DNA of 64,000 nt. Origin: CAXNKH01 sp049296795 (GTDB lineage: Bacteria; Pseudomonadota; Gammaproteobacteria; Burkholderiales; Burkholderiaceae_C). The DNA lies in assembly GCA_049296795.1 (NCBI GenBank), contig JBAQTC010000002.1:164964-228963 (forward strand), written 5' to 3'. The notes beneath the pieces were generated by a model that was not told where the DNA came from, did no database searches, and worked only from the letters and a program-made list of their open reading frames with translations. Every line of letters begins with the position of its first letter. The stretch's first letter is position 1. Positions 25,062-33,618 of this stretch are shown here, piece after piece. Both the position numbers and the translations under genes were made by a program.

Positions 25062-26711
25062 ATGCAGCAAATCCCCCACTGCGCCGTGGTTGTCGTTGGC
25101 GCGGGTCCTACGGGATTGATCCTGGCCAATTTGCTCGGTGTCTATGGCGTCCAAACGGTTCTGATTGAACGCAACGCAGACCTGGTCGATCAGCCGCGCG
25201 CCGTCACCATCGACGACGAGAGTCTTCGCACCCTCCAGGCCACCGGTCTGATCGACGACGTACTGCGCGATGTTGTGCAAGGCTATGGCGTGCACTATTT
25301 CTCTTGGACGGGTCAACTTTTTGCCCGAATTGAGCCAACTTCGACCGAATACGGCTACCCCAAACGCAACGCTTTCAGGCAACAAGTTCTGGTTCGTCAG
25401 CTTAAAGAAGGTCTGCAACGCTTTGCCCATGTCAGGCTGTTGTTTGAGCATGAACTCATTGCCTTGAACCAAGACCAGAATCGCGTCAGGTTGACGTTAC
25501 AACACGGTGGCCTGAGCCAAACCTTGGACTGCGACTACCTGGTGGCTTGCGACGGCGGCCGCAGCAGCGTGCGTGAGCATCTCGGGATTGAATTGAAGGG
25601 AAGTAGCTACGCTGAACAATGGCTGATTGTGGATCTGTTGGATCGCAGCAATCCCTTTCGTCACACCCGCACTTACTGCGACCCGGAACGACCCGCCATT
25701 CGTTTGCCCGGCCCGCATGGTGTGCTGCGTTATGAGTTCATGTTGCACCCGGGCGAAGTCCCCGAACAGGTGCTCGATGAGGACCAGATCCGACACTGGA
25801 TTGCACAGCGTGAGCCGGCCGACGCCAGACTGACCATCGCCCGCAAAGTGGTCTATGGTTTTCAGGCGCGGGTGGCCGAGCGCTGGCGCGAAGGTCGGGT
25901 ATTTTTGGCAGGCGACGCTGCCCACCTGACCCCACCCTTTGCGGGCCAAGGCATGAACAGTGGCGTACGCGATGCGGCCAATTTGGCGTGGAAACTGGCG
26001 GCCGTGCTGAAGGCTCAGTTGAGCCCGCGTTTGCTCCTGAGCTACGAAACTGAGCGCAAACCACACGCCAGCGCCTTGATCAAAATGGCTCAACGCATAG
26101 GCCGCTTCATGCAGCCCAAATCGGTGTTCTCTGCCCTGCTGACCCAGGGTGCTTTGAAACTGTGCAGCCTGTACCCGCCAGCACGTGACTATGTGTTGCA
26201 GCTCAAGTTCAAGCCCAAACCACGGTTTTTAGCTGGTTTTTTTGTTTCCCCTGCTGGGCCGCCACCAGTGAAACAGTCCCTACCCCCCGGTCAACTGTTG
26301 CCCCAGCCCTGGGTAGAGCTTGCCGGCGGCAAACGGGTACGACTCGATGAAGTCTTAGGCCAAGGCTTTGCTGCGCTGTCCTGGGCTGCTCCAGCAAGCG
26401 GGCGTCAACTGGGTTTATTCCAACGCAGAGGCATAGCCTTAAAACAAGTGCACCTGCTGCGTCAGAACGAAGATTTCCTGGCAGTTCTGCCGGAGTCCAT
26501 CGACGCCATCACCCTTCGGGATTGCGAAGGGGTGCTGGCTACCCTGCTCGATCAAGCCGGCTACGACACTTTGCTACTGCGGCCCGACCGCTATTTATTG
26601 GCTTATCTGAATCAAGACGAGCCGCTTGGCTGGAACGAACTGGAACGCTTACTGAACTTGGGCGTTCACTTCACCAGCGAAGGCAGCCACAGCGAAAACG
26701 CTGGCACATAA
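25062..26711 (+). CDS. FAD-dependent aromatic hydroxylase, MhpA-like
   Basis: A 549-residue group A flavoprotein monooxygenase resembling 3-(3-hydroxyphenyl)propionate 2-hydroxylase. FAD motifs are VVGAGPTGL (11-19), CDGGRSSVREHLG (DG 164-165) and RVFLAGDAAHLTPPFAGQGMN (GD 284-285). The C-terminal part has the thioredoxin-like domain seen in phenol hydroxylases, without an obvious redox CxxC. The frame opens at 24879 inside the preceding gene, but the ATG at 25062 starts the Rossmann fold properly. It would make a catechol for the extradiol enzyme upstream. The last 46 bp overlap the 3' end of the convergent TRAP permease gene. Confidence 0.88.
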   Translation: MQQIPHCAVVVVGAGPTGLILANLLGVYGVQTVLIERNADLVDQPRAVTIDDESLRTLQATGLIDDVLRDVVQGYGVHYFSWTGQLFARIEPTSTEYGYPKRNAFRQQVLVRQLKEGLQRFAHVRLLFEHELIALNQDQNRVRLTLQHGGLSQTLDCDYLVACDGGRSSVREHLGIELKGSSYAEQWLIVDLLDRSNPFRHTRTYCDPERPAIRLPGPHGVLRYEFMLHPGEVPEQVLDEDQIRHWIAQREPADARLTIARKVVYGFQARVAERWREGRVFLAGDAAHLTPPFAGQGMNSGVRDAANLAWKLAAVLKAQLSPRLLLSYETERKPHASALIKMAQRIGRFMQPKSVFSALLTQGALKLCSLYPPARDYVLQLKFKPKPRFLAGFFVSPAGPPPVKQSLPPGQLLPQPWVELAGGKRVRLDEVLGQGFAALSWAAPASGRQLGLFQRRGIALKQVHLLRQNEDFLAVLPESIDAITLRDCEGVLATLLDQAGYDTLLLRPDRYLLAYLNQDEPLGWNELERLLNLGVHFTSEGSHSENAGT

Positions 26712-27955
26712 GTCACGAACAACAAACAAGCCCCGAGCGCGCCGTAAAAAGGCAGAATCGATCGCATCACCTGGCCGACCGATATCTCCCCAATAGCACA
26801 GCCGACAAACTGCACCGACCCGACCGGCGGTGTGTTCAGGCCCAGCGCACAGTTGATCAGCATCACAATGCCGAACTGCACGGGATCCATGCCGAACTGC
26901 ATTGCGATCGGCAAGAAAATAGGGGTGCAGATCAGGATAGTTGCAGCCATGTCGAGAAAAGTTCCGAGCACGAACAACAACACATTGATCATCAGGAAAA
27001 TGACCCAGGGTTCGCTGCTCACTGCTTTCATCAACTCACCGGTCATTTGCGGCACTTCGTAAAGTGCCATGAAGTAACCAAAAGCACTCGAGATCCCGAT
27101 CAAAAGCAGCACCACGCCTGTGGTCTTGCAGGCCTTGGCGCAGGCCTTAAGAAAATTGTGCCAAGACAAAGAACGGTAAACCAGCACCGTCACCAGCAGC
27201 GCCCAAGCTACGGCGATCGACGCCGACTCGGTGGCCGTGAACGCACCGCTCAAAATACCCAGGAGGATGATCACGACCACCAGCAAACCGGGCAGAGCAG
27301 CGCCAAAAGCCCGCAGCACTTCAGCCCAGCCGGGAAAAGCACCTCGGGTCGGATAACCGCGTCGCACTGCCACGAAGTAAGCAGCTGCCAAATTGCATAG
27401 CGTTAGGATAATCACCGGAACCAAGCCCGCCAAGATCAGGCTGAGCACACTGACCGAAGCAATGCCTGAGGTCGCGAGGGTGAAGATGATCATGTTGTGC
27501 GAAGTCGGCATGATCGCGCCCACCAGCGCAGCATGGGTCGTGACATTCACCGCATAGTCGGCGTCATAGCCCTCTTTTTTCATCAGAGGAATCATCACCG
27601 AGCCCATGGCCGACACATCGGCCAGAGGCGAACCGGCCACACCACCAAAGAGTGTGCAGCCAATCACATTGCTCATGCCCAGGCCACCGCGGACGTGACC
27701 GACCAGGCTGTTGGCAAAACGCACGATGCGTTCGGCAATGCCGCCGTAAAGCATCAGTTCACCGGCGAAGACAAAAAACGGAATGGCGAGAAAACTAAAC
27801 ACCTGCATGCCACCGATCATTTTCTGGAACACCACCGCGACGGGCAAGCCTGCAGCAACAATGGTGGCGACTGAGGACAGTCCGATCGCAAAAGCGACAG
27901 GCACGCTCATCAGCAACAACAGGGTAAAGCTCAAGGCTAGAACCGTCAGTTCCAT
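26666..27955 (-). CDS. TRAP transporter large permease, DctM type (second system)
   Basis: A 429-residue polytopic permease with the DctM patterns GGVAGSPLADVSAMGSVMIP, MPTSHNMIIFTLATSG and NCALGLNTPPVGSVQF. It is the last gene of a receptor-DctQ-DctM operon on the minus strand and overlaps DctQ by 10 bp. Its 3' end runs 46 bp into the convergent hydroxylase gene, both coding frames being intact. The receptor probably binds the aromatic or phenylpropanoid-type acid degraded by the adjacent oxygenases; this is inferred from position only. Confidence 0.92.
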   Translation of the reverse strand: MELTVLALSFTLLLLMSVPVAFAIGLSSVATIVAAGLPVAVVFQKMIGGMQVFSFLAIPFFVFAGELMLYGGIAERIVRFANSLVGHVRGGLGMSNVIGCTLFGGVAGSPLADVSAMGSVMIPLMKKEGYDADYAVNVTTHAALVGAIMPTSHNMIIFTLATSGIASVSVLSLILAGLVPVIILTLCNLAAAYFVAVRRGYPTRGAFPGWAEVLRAFGAALPGLLVVVIILLGILSGAFTATESASIAVAWALLVTVLVYRSLSWHNFLKACAKACKTTGVVLLLIGISSAFGYFMALYEVPQMTGELMKAVSSEPWVIFLMINVLLFVLGTFLDMAATILICTPIFLPIAMQFGMDPVQFGIVMLINCALGLNTPPVGSVQFVGCAIGEISVGQVMRSILPFYGALGACLLFVTYVPAFSLWLPSLVK

Positions 27956-28434
27956 GCTGGCTCCACTTCTTTGCCTTGGAGCAGCGCCAGCACATGCTCA
28001 ATCGAAAACAACACGATCAGCACACCGGCGATCAGCAGTGGCACGTAGTCAATACCATCGGGTAGTGGCAGCATCGGTTTTTTCTCGCTCCACTTCACGC
28101 TGGCCCAAAGCCAGCCGCTTTGCACCATCAAAACCCCGAAACTGCCTACCAGCACATGAATCAAGATTTCAATGCGCAGCTGCCATTGCTTGGGTAGCAA
28201 GCCGATCAAAGACTCCAGACCAATGTGGCCGGCATCGCGCACCCCGACGGCCAGGCCAAAAGCGGTGACGAACAACACCAACAGCATGGCCAAGGCCTCG
28301 GCCCAGGTCGGTGTGTCGTTGAAGATGTAGCGGCCAATGACCTGCCACTGCACACACAGAATCACCGCGATCAAACCAATCACGGCCAGCAGCAAGCTGA
28401 GCTTGGACAGTGCCGCGCAGAATTTGGTGTACAT
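27946..28434 (-). CDS. TRAP transporter small permease, DctQ type (second system)
   Basis: A 162-residue membrane protein with four hydrophobic segments and the DctQ pattern WQVIGRYIFNDTPTWAEALAMLL, then AVGVRDAGHIGLESL. It lies between the receptor gene (9-bp gap) and the large permease (10-bp overlap). Confidence 0.9.
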   Translation of the reverse strand: MYTKFCAALSKLSLLLAVIGLIAVILCVQWQVIGRYIFNDTPTWAEALAMLLVLFVTAFGLAVGVRDAGHIGLESLIGLLPKQWQLRIEILIHVLVGSFGVLMVQSGWLWASVKWSEKKPMLPLPDGIDYVPLLIAGVLIVLFSIEHVLALLQGKEVEPAWN

Positions 28435-28443
28435 GGCTGGCAG

Positions 28444-29409
28444 TTACTTGGTCTCCTGCACCGCTTTGACCAAGCGCTTCATGTCGGGCGTGATCATGAA
28501 CTTGTCGTAAACCGGGCCCATCACGGCCTGAAACGATTTCTTGTCCACTTCGACAATTTCAGCACCAGCGGCCTTGACGTTGGCCAGGGACTTGGCCTCC
28601 TGCTCGTCCCACTTCTGCCGCTCGAAGGCCACCGATGCTTTGGCTGCGGTACGAATCATGTCCTGTTCAGCCTTAGGCAATTTGTCCCATACGATCTTGG
28701 ACATCACCAGGATCTCGGGCGCCATAGAGTGCTCGGTCTTCGAATAAACTTTGACGGCCTCGACATGCTTGGCGGTGTCGAACGATGGAATGTTGTTCTC
28801 GGCCGCGTCGATCAACCCTGTCTTCAGGCCGGTGTAAACCTCGCCGTAGGGCATGGGTGTGGCATTGGCGCCCATGGCGCTGACCAGTGCGACCCAGAGG
28901 TCAGACTGCTGCACACGAATCTTCAGTCCCTTCGCATCGGCCACGGATTTGATGGGTTTCTTGGCGTAAATCGAGCGTGCTCCACTGTCATAAAAAGCCA
29001 GGCCAACGAAACCGACCGACTCGCAGCTTTTTAGAATTTCATCGCCCACCGGGCCGTCCAGCGACTTGCGCATGTGCTCGATGGAGCTAAACAAAAAAGG
29101 CATGGTCGGCACCTGCGTCAGGGGGCAAATGCCGTTCATAGGCCCGACGTTGACACGGGTGAAATCGAGCGCACCGATTTTGACCTGGTCGATGGTTTCT
29201 TTCTCGCTGCCTAACGCGGCTTTGTTAAAGACCTTGATTTTGTGCTTTCCGCCGCTCGCTTTTTCAAGCAGGGTGCTCATGTATTTGACAGCGACGACCG
29301 TCGGATAGTCGTCTGCATTGTGGGTATCGGAGGAACGGAACTCGGTTGCTTGTGCGGCAACGCAGGCACTGGCCAACAAGCTGAGTAGCAAGCGGGGCAT
29401 CGATTTCAT
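28444..29409 (-). CDS. TRAP transporter solute-binding protein, DctP type (second system)
   Basis: A 321-residue periplasmic receptor with a short Sec signal peptide (MKSMPRLLLSLLASACVAAQA) and the DctP patterns GGKHKIKVFNKAALGSEKE, KGLKIRVQQSDLWVALVSAMG and YGEVYTGLKTGLIDAAEN. The arginine in KIRVQ is the usual carboxylate anchor. It starts the second TRAP operon; AAGGAGACTTC precedes the ATG on the minus strand. It is unlike the first DctP in sequence and signal peptide, so the two systems probably have different ligands. Confidence 0.92.
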   Translation of the reverse strand: MKSMPRLLLSLLASACVAAQATEFRSSDTHNADDYPTVVAVKYMSTLLEKASGGKHKIKVFNKAALGSEKETIDQVKIGALDFTRVNVGPMNGICPLTQVPTMPFLFSSIEHMRKSLDGPVGDEILKSCESVGFVGLAFYDSGARSIYAKKPIKSVADAKGLKIRVQQSDLWVALVSAMGANATPMPYGEVYTGLKTGLIDAAENNIPSFDTAKHVEAVKVYSKTEHSMAPEILVMSKIVWDKLPKAEQDMIRTAAKASVAFERQKWDEQEAKSLANVKAAGAEIVEVDKKSFQAVMGPVYDKFMITPDMKRLVKAVQETK

Positions 29410-29526
29410 GAAGTCTCCTTGGTTTGAGTTAGAAATAAAAGCGCAAACAAAAAATCACTGGTGCAATTTCACCTTACCAACCCATTGCTGAATTTGCCAT
29501 GGGAAAATTAAACCTGAGCCGATAGT

Positions 29527-30798
29527 ATGGCAGCAGCTAAGGACTGGTTCTCAGTTTGCCGATACGATAGCCTACTACCCACTTGCCTGCCTCTGGTGTC
29601 TGCAACCCCTTCGTCCACTCTGATCGTGCTGCTGCTGTCCTTGTTGCTGGGGCTGCAACCGATTACCACCGATCTGTATTTACCGGTGCTGCCGATGCTC
29701 TCCGACAATTTTGCGGTGAGCATGGCACAGGCCCAACTCACCCTCACTGCACTGTTGCTGGCTTTTGGCAGCTCACAACTGGTCTGGGGCCCGATGTCTG
29801 ACCGCTTTGGGCGCCGTCCCATTTTGTTATGGGGTTTGAGCGCCTATGTGCTGGCCGCGATTGCCAGCTCCTTGGCGCCCAGCCTGAACTGTCTGATCCT
29901 CTGGCGCACGCTGCAAGGTGCGGCCATGGGCGCAGCGGTGATGAGTGCCCGCGCCATCGTGCGCGACCTGTACCCGCCGCTGGAAGGCGCTGGCGTCATG
30001 TCCAAAGCCATGAGTGGCCTGGGTCTGATTGCCTGCCTGAGTGCGCCCTTGGGCGGCATGTTGTCGGACGCCTTTGGCTGGCAAATGACGCTGCTGTCGC
30101 TAGCCGTTTTCAGCGCCATCACCCTGGCCATCGTGGTCCGTCGTTTTGAGGAAAGTCTCCAGCATAAAAACCCCCGGGCATTGCAGCCCGCAGTTCTTCT
30201 GAGAACCTGGCGCGGGATTATCGGGGACCGAACTTTCCTGGCATTTTCAGCGCTGGGAACCGCCAGCTATGCTGGTTTGTTCACCTTTTTGGCGGCCTCG
30301 CCTTTTGTCTTCATCAATCTGCTGGGGCAGTCGCGTTCTCAATTCGGTTGGGTGCTCTTTACCATGCCCATGGCTTACATCGTTGGCACTTTTCTGTGCC
30401 GTCGCTTGTTGTCCCGCTTCGGTTTGCGACGCACGGTGGCTTATGGTGGCGCTATTAGTTTGGCAGCAGGCAGCCTTCTCGGATTGATCGCCTTGCTGGA
30501 CTGGGTCAACGGCTGGACCATCATGCTGCCGTTCTATCTCTATATGGTGGGTCATGGCATTCACCAACCTTGCAGTCAGAGTGGCTCGGTCGGCCCCTTC
30601 CCCTTTGCTGCCGGCGCAGCTTCGGCCCTGAACGGCTGCCTGATGATGGGGGTGGCTTTCCTGATGGGACTATGGCTGGCCAGCCAAACGAACCCTTCAA
30701 GCCCTAGTTGGCTCTTTGGCATCTGGTTCTGGGGCGTGCTGACCGCTCTGGTGGCGTGGACCCTGGTTCAACAAGCAGGATCTCGCCATGAATCCTGA
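29527..30798 (+). CDS. MFS multidrug/solute exporter, Bcr/CflA type
   Basis: A 423-residue major facilitator protein with about twelve hydrophobic segments, of the drug:proton antiporter-1 (Bcr/CflA) type. The loop 2-3 motif is GPMSDRFGRRPILLWG and the N-terminal helix has TTDLYLPVLPML, typical for this branch. The ATG at 29527 gives about 25 residues before the first membrane helix; a GTG at 29596 (reading VSATPSSTL) is an alternative start. The 3' end overlaps miaA by 11 bp, so miaA translation may depend on it. It is probably an efflux protein of the accessory block between mutL and miaA. Confidence 0.88.
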   Translation: MAAAKDWFSVCRYDSLLPTCLPLVSATPSSTLIVLLLSLLLGLQPITTDLYLPVLPMLSDNFAVSMAQAQLTLTALLLAFGSSQLVWGPMSDRFGRRPILLWGLSAYVLAAIASSLAPSLNCLILWRTLQGAAMGAAVMSARAIVRDLYPPLEGAGVMSKAMSGLGLIACLSAPLGGMLSDAFGWQMTLLSLAVFSAITLAIVVRRFEESLQHKNPRALQPAVLLRTWRGIIGDRTFLAFSALGTASYAGLFTFLAASPFVFINLLGQSRSQFGWVLFTMPMAYIVGTFLCRRLLSRFGLRRTVAYGGAISLAAGSLLGLIALLDWVNGWTIMLPFYLYMVGHGIHQPCSQSGSVGPFPFAAGAASALNGCLMMGVAFLMGLWLASQTNPSSPSWLFGIWFWGVLTALVAWTLVQQAGSRHES

Positions 30799-31741
30799 AA
30801 TTGTAAGCGTTCTAGCGCCTTGCATTGCGCTCGCCGGCCCCACGGCGTCGGGCAAGACCGCAGCCGCCTTAGCCATTGCCCGCGAACAAGCAGTCGAAAT
30901 CATCAGCGTGGATTCGGCGCTGGTGTACCGTGGCATGGACATTGGAACGGCCAAGCCCACCACCGATGAATTGGCCAGCGTTGCCCATCACTTGATTGAC
31001 ATCCGCGATCCGCTGCAGACCTACAGCGCAGCCGAATTCGTCACCGATGCCCATCGCTTGATCAGCGAGATCACCGCACGTGGGCGTCGGCCCCTGCTGG
31101 TTGGGGGCACCATGCTTTATTTCAAAGCTTTATTGGAAGGCTTGGACGACATGCCCAAAGCGGATCAAGGCATTCGCGCTGCGCTGGCAGAACAAGCCCG
31201 TCAACAGGGTTGGCCGGCCCTGCATGCCGAACTGGCCCGAATAGACCCCTTGAGCGCTGCGCGACTCAACCCCGCCGACGGCCAGCGGATTCAACGGGCG
31301 CTGGAGGTGTACCAGGTTTCCGGCCAACCCCTGTCGTCCTTCCAAAAACGTGTGCAGTCAGCCCATCCGCAGTCAACGACCAGCGGGCCCACCCTCATCG
31401 CGCTGGAGCCGCAAAACCGCAGCTGGTTGCATGAGCGCATTGCCCAACGCTTTGATGCGATGCTGAGCGCAGGTTTCCTCAATGAGGTGCGCGCGCTGCG
31501 TGGCCGCGGCGACCTCTATCCCGATTTACCCGCTATGCGCTGCGTCGGATACCGTCAGGCCTGGGAGGCCTTAGACGGCGCTTGGCCGATGGCCGAGTTG
31601 CGCGATCGCGGCATTTTCGCGACCCGTCAACTGGCCAAACGCCAACTCACCTGGCTGCGCTCCATGCCACAGCGCCTCAGCGTAGCGTGTGATGCGCCTG
31701 ATGCACTGCAACAAGTACTGTCGCTGGCGCGTCAAGCTTAG
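30788..31741 (+). CDS. miaA: tRNA dimethylallyltransferase MiaA
   Basis: A 317-residue enzyme that adds the dimethylallyl group of DMAPP to N6 of A37 in tRNAs reading UNN codons. The P-loop is GPTASGKT (17-24), followed by the substrate motif SVDSALVYRGMDIGTAKPT and RDPLQTYSAAEFV; the ADGQRIQRALEVYQVSG tRNA-binding region and RCVGYRQAWE are also present. The length is normal. In many relatives it follows mutL directly; here 6.9 kb of accessory genes intervene. Confidence 0.97.
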   Translation: MNPEIVSVLAPCIALAGPTASGKTAAALAIAREQAVEIISVDSALVYRGMDIGTAKPTTDELASVAHHLIDIRDPLQTYSAAEFVTDAHRLISEITARGRRPLLVGGTMLYFKALLEGLDDMPKADQGIRAALAEQARQQGWPALHAELARIDPLSAARLNPADGQRIQRALEVYQVSGQPLSSFQKRVQSAHPQSTTSGPTLIALEPQNRSWLHERIAQRFDAMLSAGFLNEVRALRGRGDLYPDLPAMRCVGYRQAWEALDGAWPMAELRDRGIFATRQLAKRQLTWLRSMPQRLSVACDAPDALQQVLSLARQA

Positions 31742-31810
31742 CTGGCTTCGGGACAGAAAGCCTCAGTTTGGGCGTTAGTATCGGCTTTTACGCATCAACT
31801 CCATCAAACC

Positions 31811-33247
31811 ATGACCTACAAAAATACTCAGCTTCTGATCGACAACCAGTGGTGCGACGCCGCCAACGGCCAAACCATTGCGGTCGTCAACCCCGCCACC
31901 GGCCTGGAAATCGGTCGTGTGGCGCATGCCGGTATTGCCGACCTGGACCGCGCCCTGGTCTCAGCGCAAAAAGGTTTTGCCCTATGGCGAAACACCCCCG
32001 CCATTGAACGCAGCAACATCATGCGCAAAGCTGCCGTGCTGATGCGCGAACGCGCAGCCGACATCGCCGCGCTGATGACGCAAGAACAGGGCAAGCCCTT
32101 GATTGAGGCCAAGATGGAAGCTGCGGCCTCGGCTGAAATCATCGAATGGTGCGCCGAAGAAGGCCGCAGAACTTATGGCCGCATCGTTCCCGCACGCGCC
32201 ATGAATGTGTCGGCTCAAGTGCACAAAGAGCCGGTCGGCATCGTGGCGGCGTTCACGCCCTGGAACTTCCCCATTAACCAGGTGGTGCGCAAGCTGTCGG
32301 CTGCGCTGGCCACCGGCTGCGCCATCATCGTCAAAGCGCCGGAAGAAACCCCGGCTTCACCTGCAGCGCTGATTCAGGCTTTTGTCGATGCAGGTGTTCC
32401 CCCTGGCGTCATCAGTTTGGTCTATGGAAATCCAGCTGAAATCTCGGGTTACTTGATCCCCCATCCACTGGTGCGCAAAATCACTTTCACCGGCTCCACA
32501 CCGGTGGGCAAGCAGCTCGCCAGTCTGGCTGGCCTGCACATGAAGCGTGCGACCATGGAACTCGGTGGTCACGCGCCCGTCATCGTGGCTGAAGACGCTG
32601 ACATCGCGCTGGCGCTCAAGACCGCAGGCACGATGAAATTCCGCAACGCCGGCCAGGTCTGCGTGTCGCCAACACGCTTTCTGGTGCACAACGCCATCAA
32701 GGCCAAGTTCACCCAAGGCCTGGTGGCGATTGCCGAAAAACTGCGCGTGGCCGATGGCATGGCCGAGGGCACGCAAATGGGCCCGCTGGCCAACGCCCGC
32801 CGCGTCGCGGCCATGGTCGCACTCACCGCCGATGCCCGCGCCAAGGGCGCAACGGTGGCCACCGGCGGCGAGCGCATCGGCAGCAGCGGCAACTTCTTCG
32901 CGCCCACCGTGTTCACCGACCTGCCGATGAACGCCGACCTGCTCAACACCGAACCGTTCGGCCCGATGGCCGCCATCCAGGGCTTTGACACACTGGAAGA
33001 AGCCATCAACGAATCGAACCGCCTGCCCTTCGGTCTGGCCAGCTACGCGTTCACCAGCTCGCTGAAAAACACGCACATGCTGAGTCAGCGACTGGAAGTC
33101 GGCATGTTGTGGGTCAATCAAGGCGGCGCACCCTGGGCCGAGATGCCATTTGGTGGCGTGAAGGACTCCGGCTACGGCTCCGAGGGCGGCATTGAAGCCC
33201 TGGAGGCCTATCTGAATACCAAGGCGGTCGGTATCGTCTGCGTTTAA
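31811..33247 (+). CDS. NAD(P)-dependent aldehyde dehydrogenase, succinate-semialdehyde dehydrogenase-like
   Basis: A 478-residue aldehyde dehydrogenase of the GabD/SSADH type. Catalytic Cys284 is in NAGQVCVSPTRF and the general-base Glu250 in MELGGHAP; cofactor contacts are TPWNFP (149-154) and FTGSTPVG (226-233). It oxidises a semialdehyde such as succinate or another carboxylic semialdehyde to the acid. It stands alone, 69 bp after miaA and 119 bp before a toxin-antitoxin pair. Such enzymes often finish ring-cleavage or amino acid pathways, but no specific link can be shown. GabD versus a broader-range dehydrogenase is open. Confidence 0.88.
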   Translation: MTYKNTQLLIDNQWCDAANGQTIAVVNPATGLEIGRVAHAGIADLDRALVSAQKGFALWRNTPAIERSNIMRKAAVLMRERAADIAALMTQEQGKPLIEAKMEAAASAEIIEWCAEEGRRTYGRIVPARAMNVSAQVHKEPVGIVAAFTPWNFPINQVVRKLSAALATGCAIIVKAPEETPASPAALIQAFVDAGVPPGVISLVYGNPAEISGYLIPHPLVRKITFTGSTPVGKQLASLAGLHMKRATMELGGHAPVIVAEDADIALALKTAGTMKFRNAGQVCVSPTRFLVHNAIKAKFTQGLVAIAEKLRVADGMAEGTQMGPLANARRVAAMVALTADARAKGATVATGGERIGSSGNFFAPTVFTDLPMNADLLNTEPFGPMAAIQGFDTLEEAINESNRLPFGLASYAFTSSLKNTHMLSQRLEVGMLWVNQGGAPWAEMPFGGVKDSGYGSEGGIEALEAYLNTKAVGIVCV

Positions 33248-33321
33248 TTTTTTCATCGCCAATCCCTCCACGAAGCTGGCTTCGACCAGCGCCCTTGCAC
33301 CGACGGGAGAAGTCAGGCGAT

Positions 33322-33344
33322 AATCTGACCTATCTAGTCTGATT
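33322..33344. promoter_or_regulatory. Imperfect palindrome, probable toxin-antitoxin operator
   Basis: AATCTGAC (33322-33329) and GTCTGATT (33337-33344) are inverted half-sites (AATC(A/T)GAC, one mismatch) spaced by 7 bp, ending 22 bp before the antitoxin ATG at 33367. Antitoxins of the Phd/YefM family bind such palindromes to repress their own operon. GGAGG at 33356-33360 is the ribosome-binding site. Confidence 0.5.
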
Positions 33345-33366
33345 TTGGCTTAAATGGAGGCGAACG

Positions 33367-33618
33367 ATGCAAACATGGCAAATGCAAGCGGCAAAAGCGC
33401 GATTTTCTGAACTGGTCAAGCATGCAGCCGACAGCGGCCCGCAGGATATCACCGTGCATGGACGCTCTGTCGCGGTTGTGGTTTCACGCGAACTGTTTGA
33501 CCGTCTGAGCGGCAACCCGGTGTCGCTGGTGGACTTCATGCAGCAGTCGCCCCTGTTCGGGCTAGACGATTTGCATTTTGAGCGCGACCTCAGCCTACCG
33601 CGTGAGGTCGCGTTTTGA
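33367..33618 (+). CDS. Type II antitoxin, Phd/YefM family
   Basis: An 83-residue protein. It begins MQTWQMQAAKARFSELVKHA, the DNA-binding/dimerisation start of Phd/YefM antitoxins, followed by ADSGPQDITVHGRSVAVVVS and REVAF at the end. It should bind the upstream palindrome and neutralise the PIN toxin encoded next. Its stop overlaps the toxin start codon by 4 bp (TTGA), the usual coupling. The pair is a self-contained accessory module between two metabolic genes. Confidence 0.9.
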   Translation: MQTWQMQAAKARFSELVKHAADSGPQDITVHGRSVAVVVSRELFDRLSGNPVSLVDFMQQSPLFGLDDLHFERDLSLPREVAF

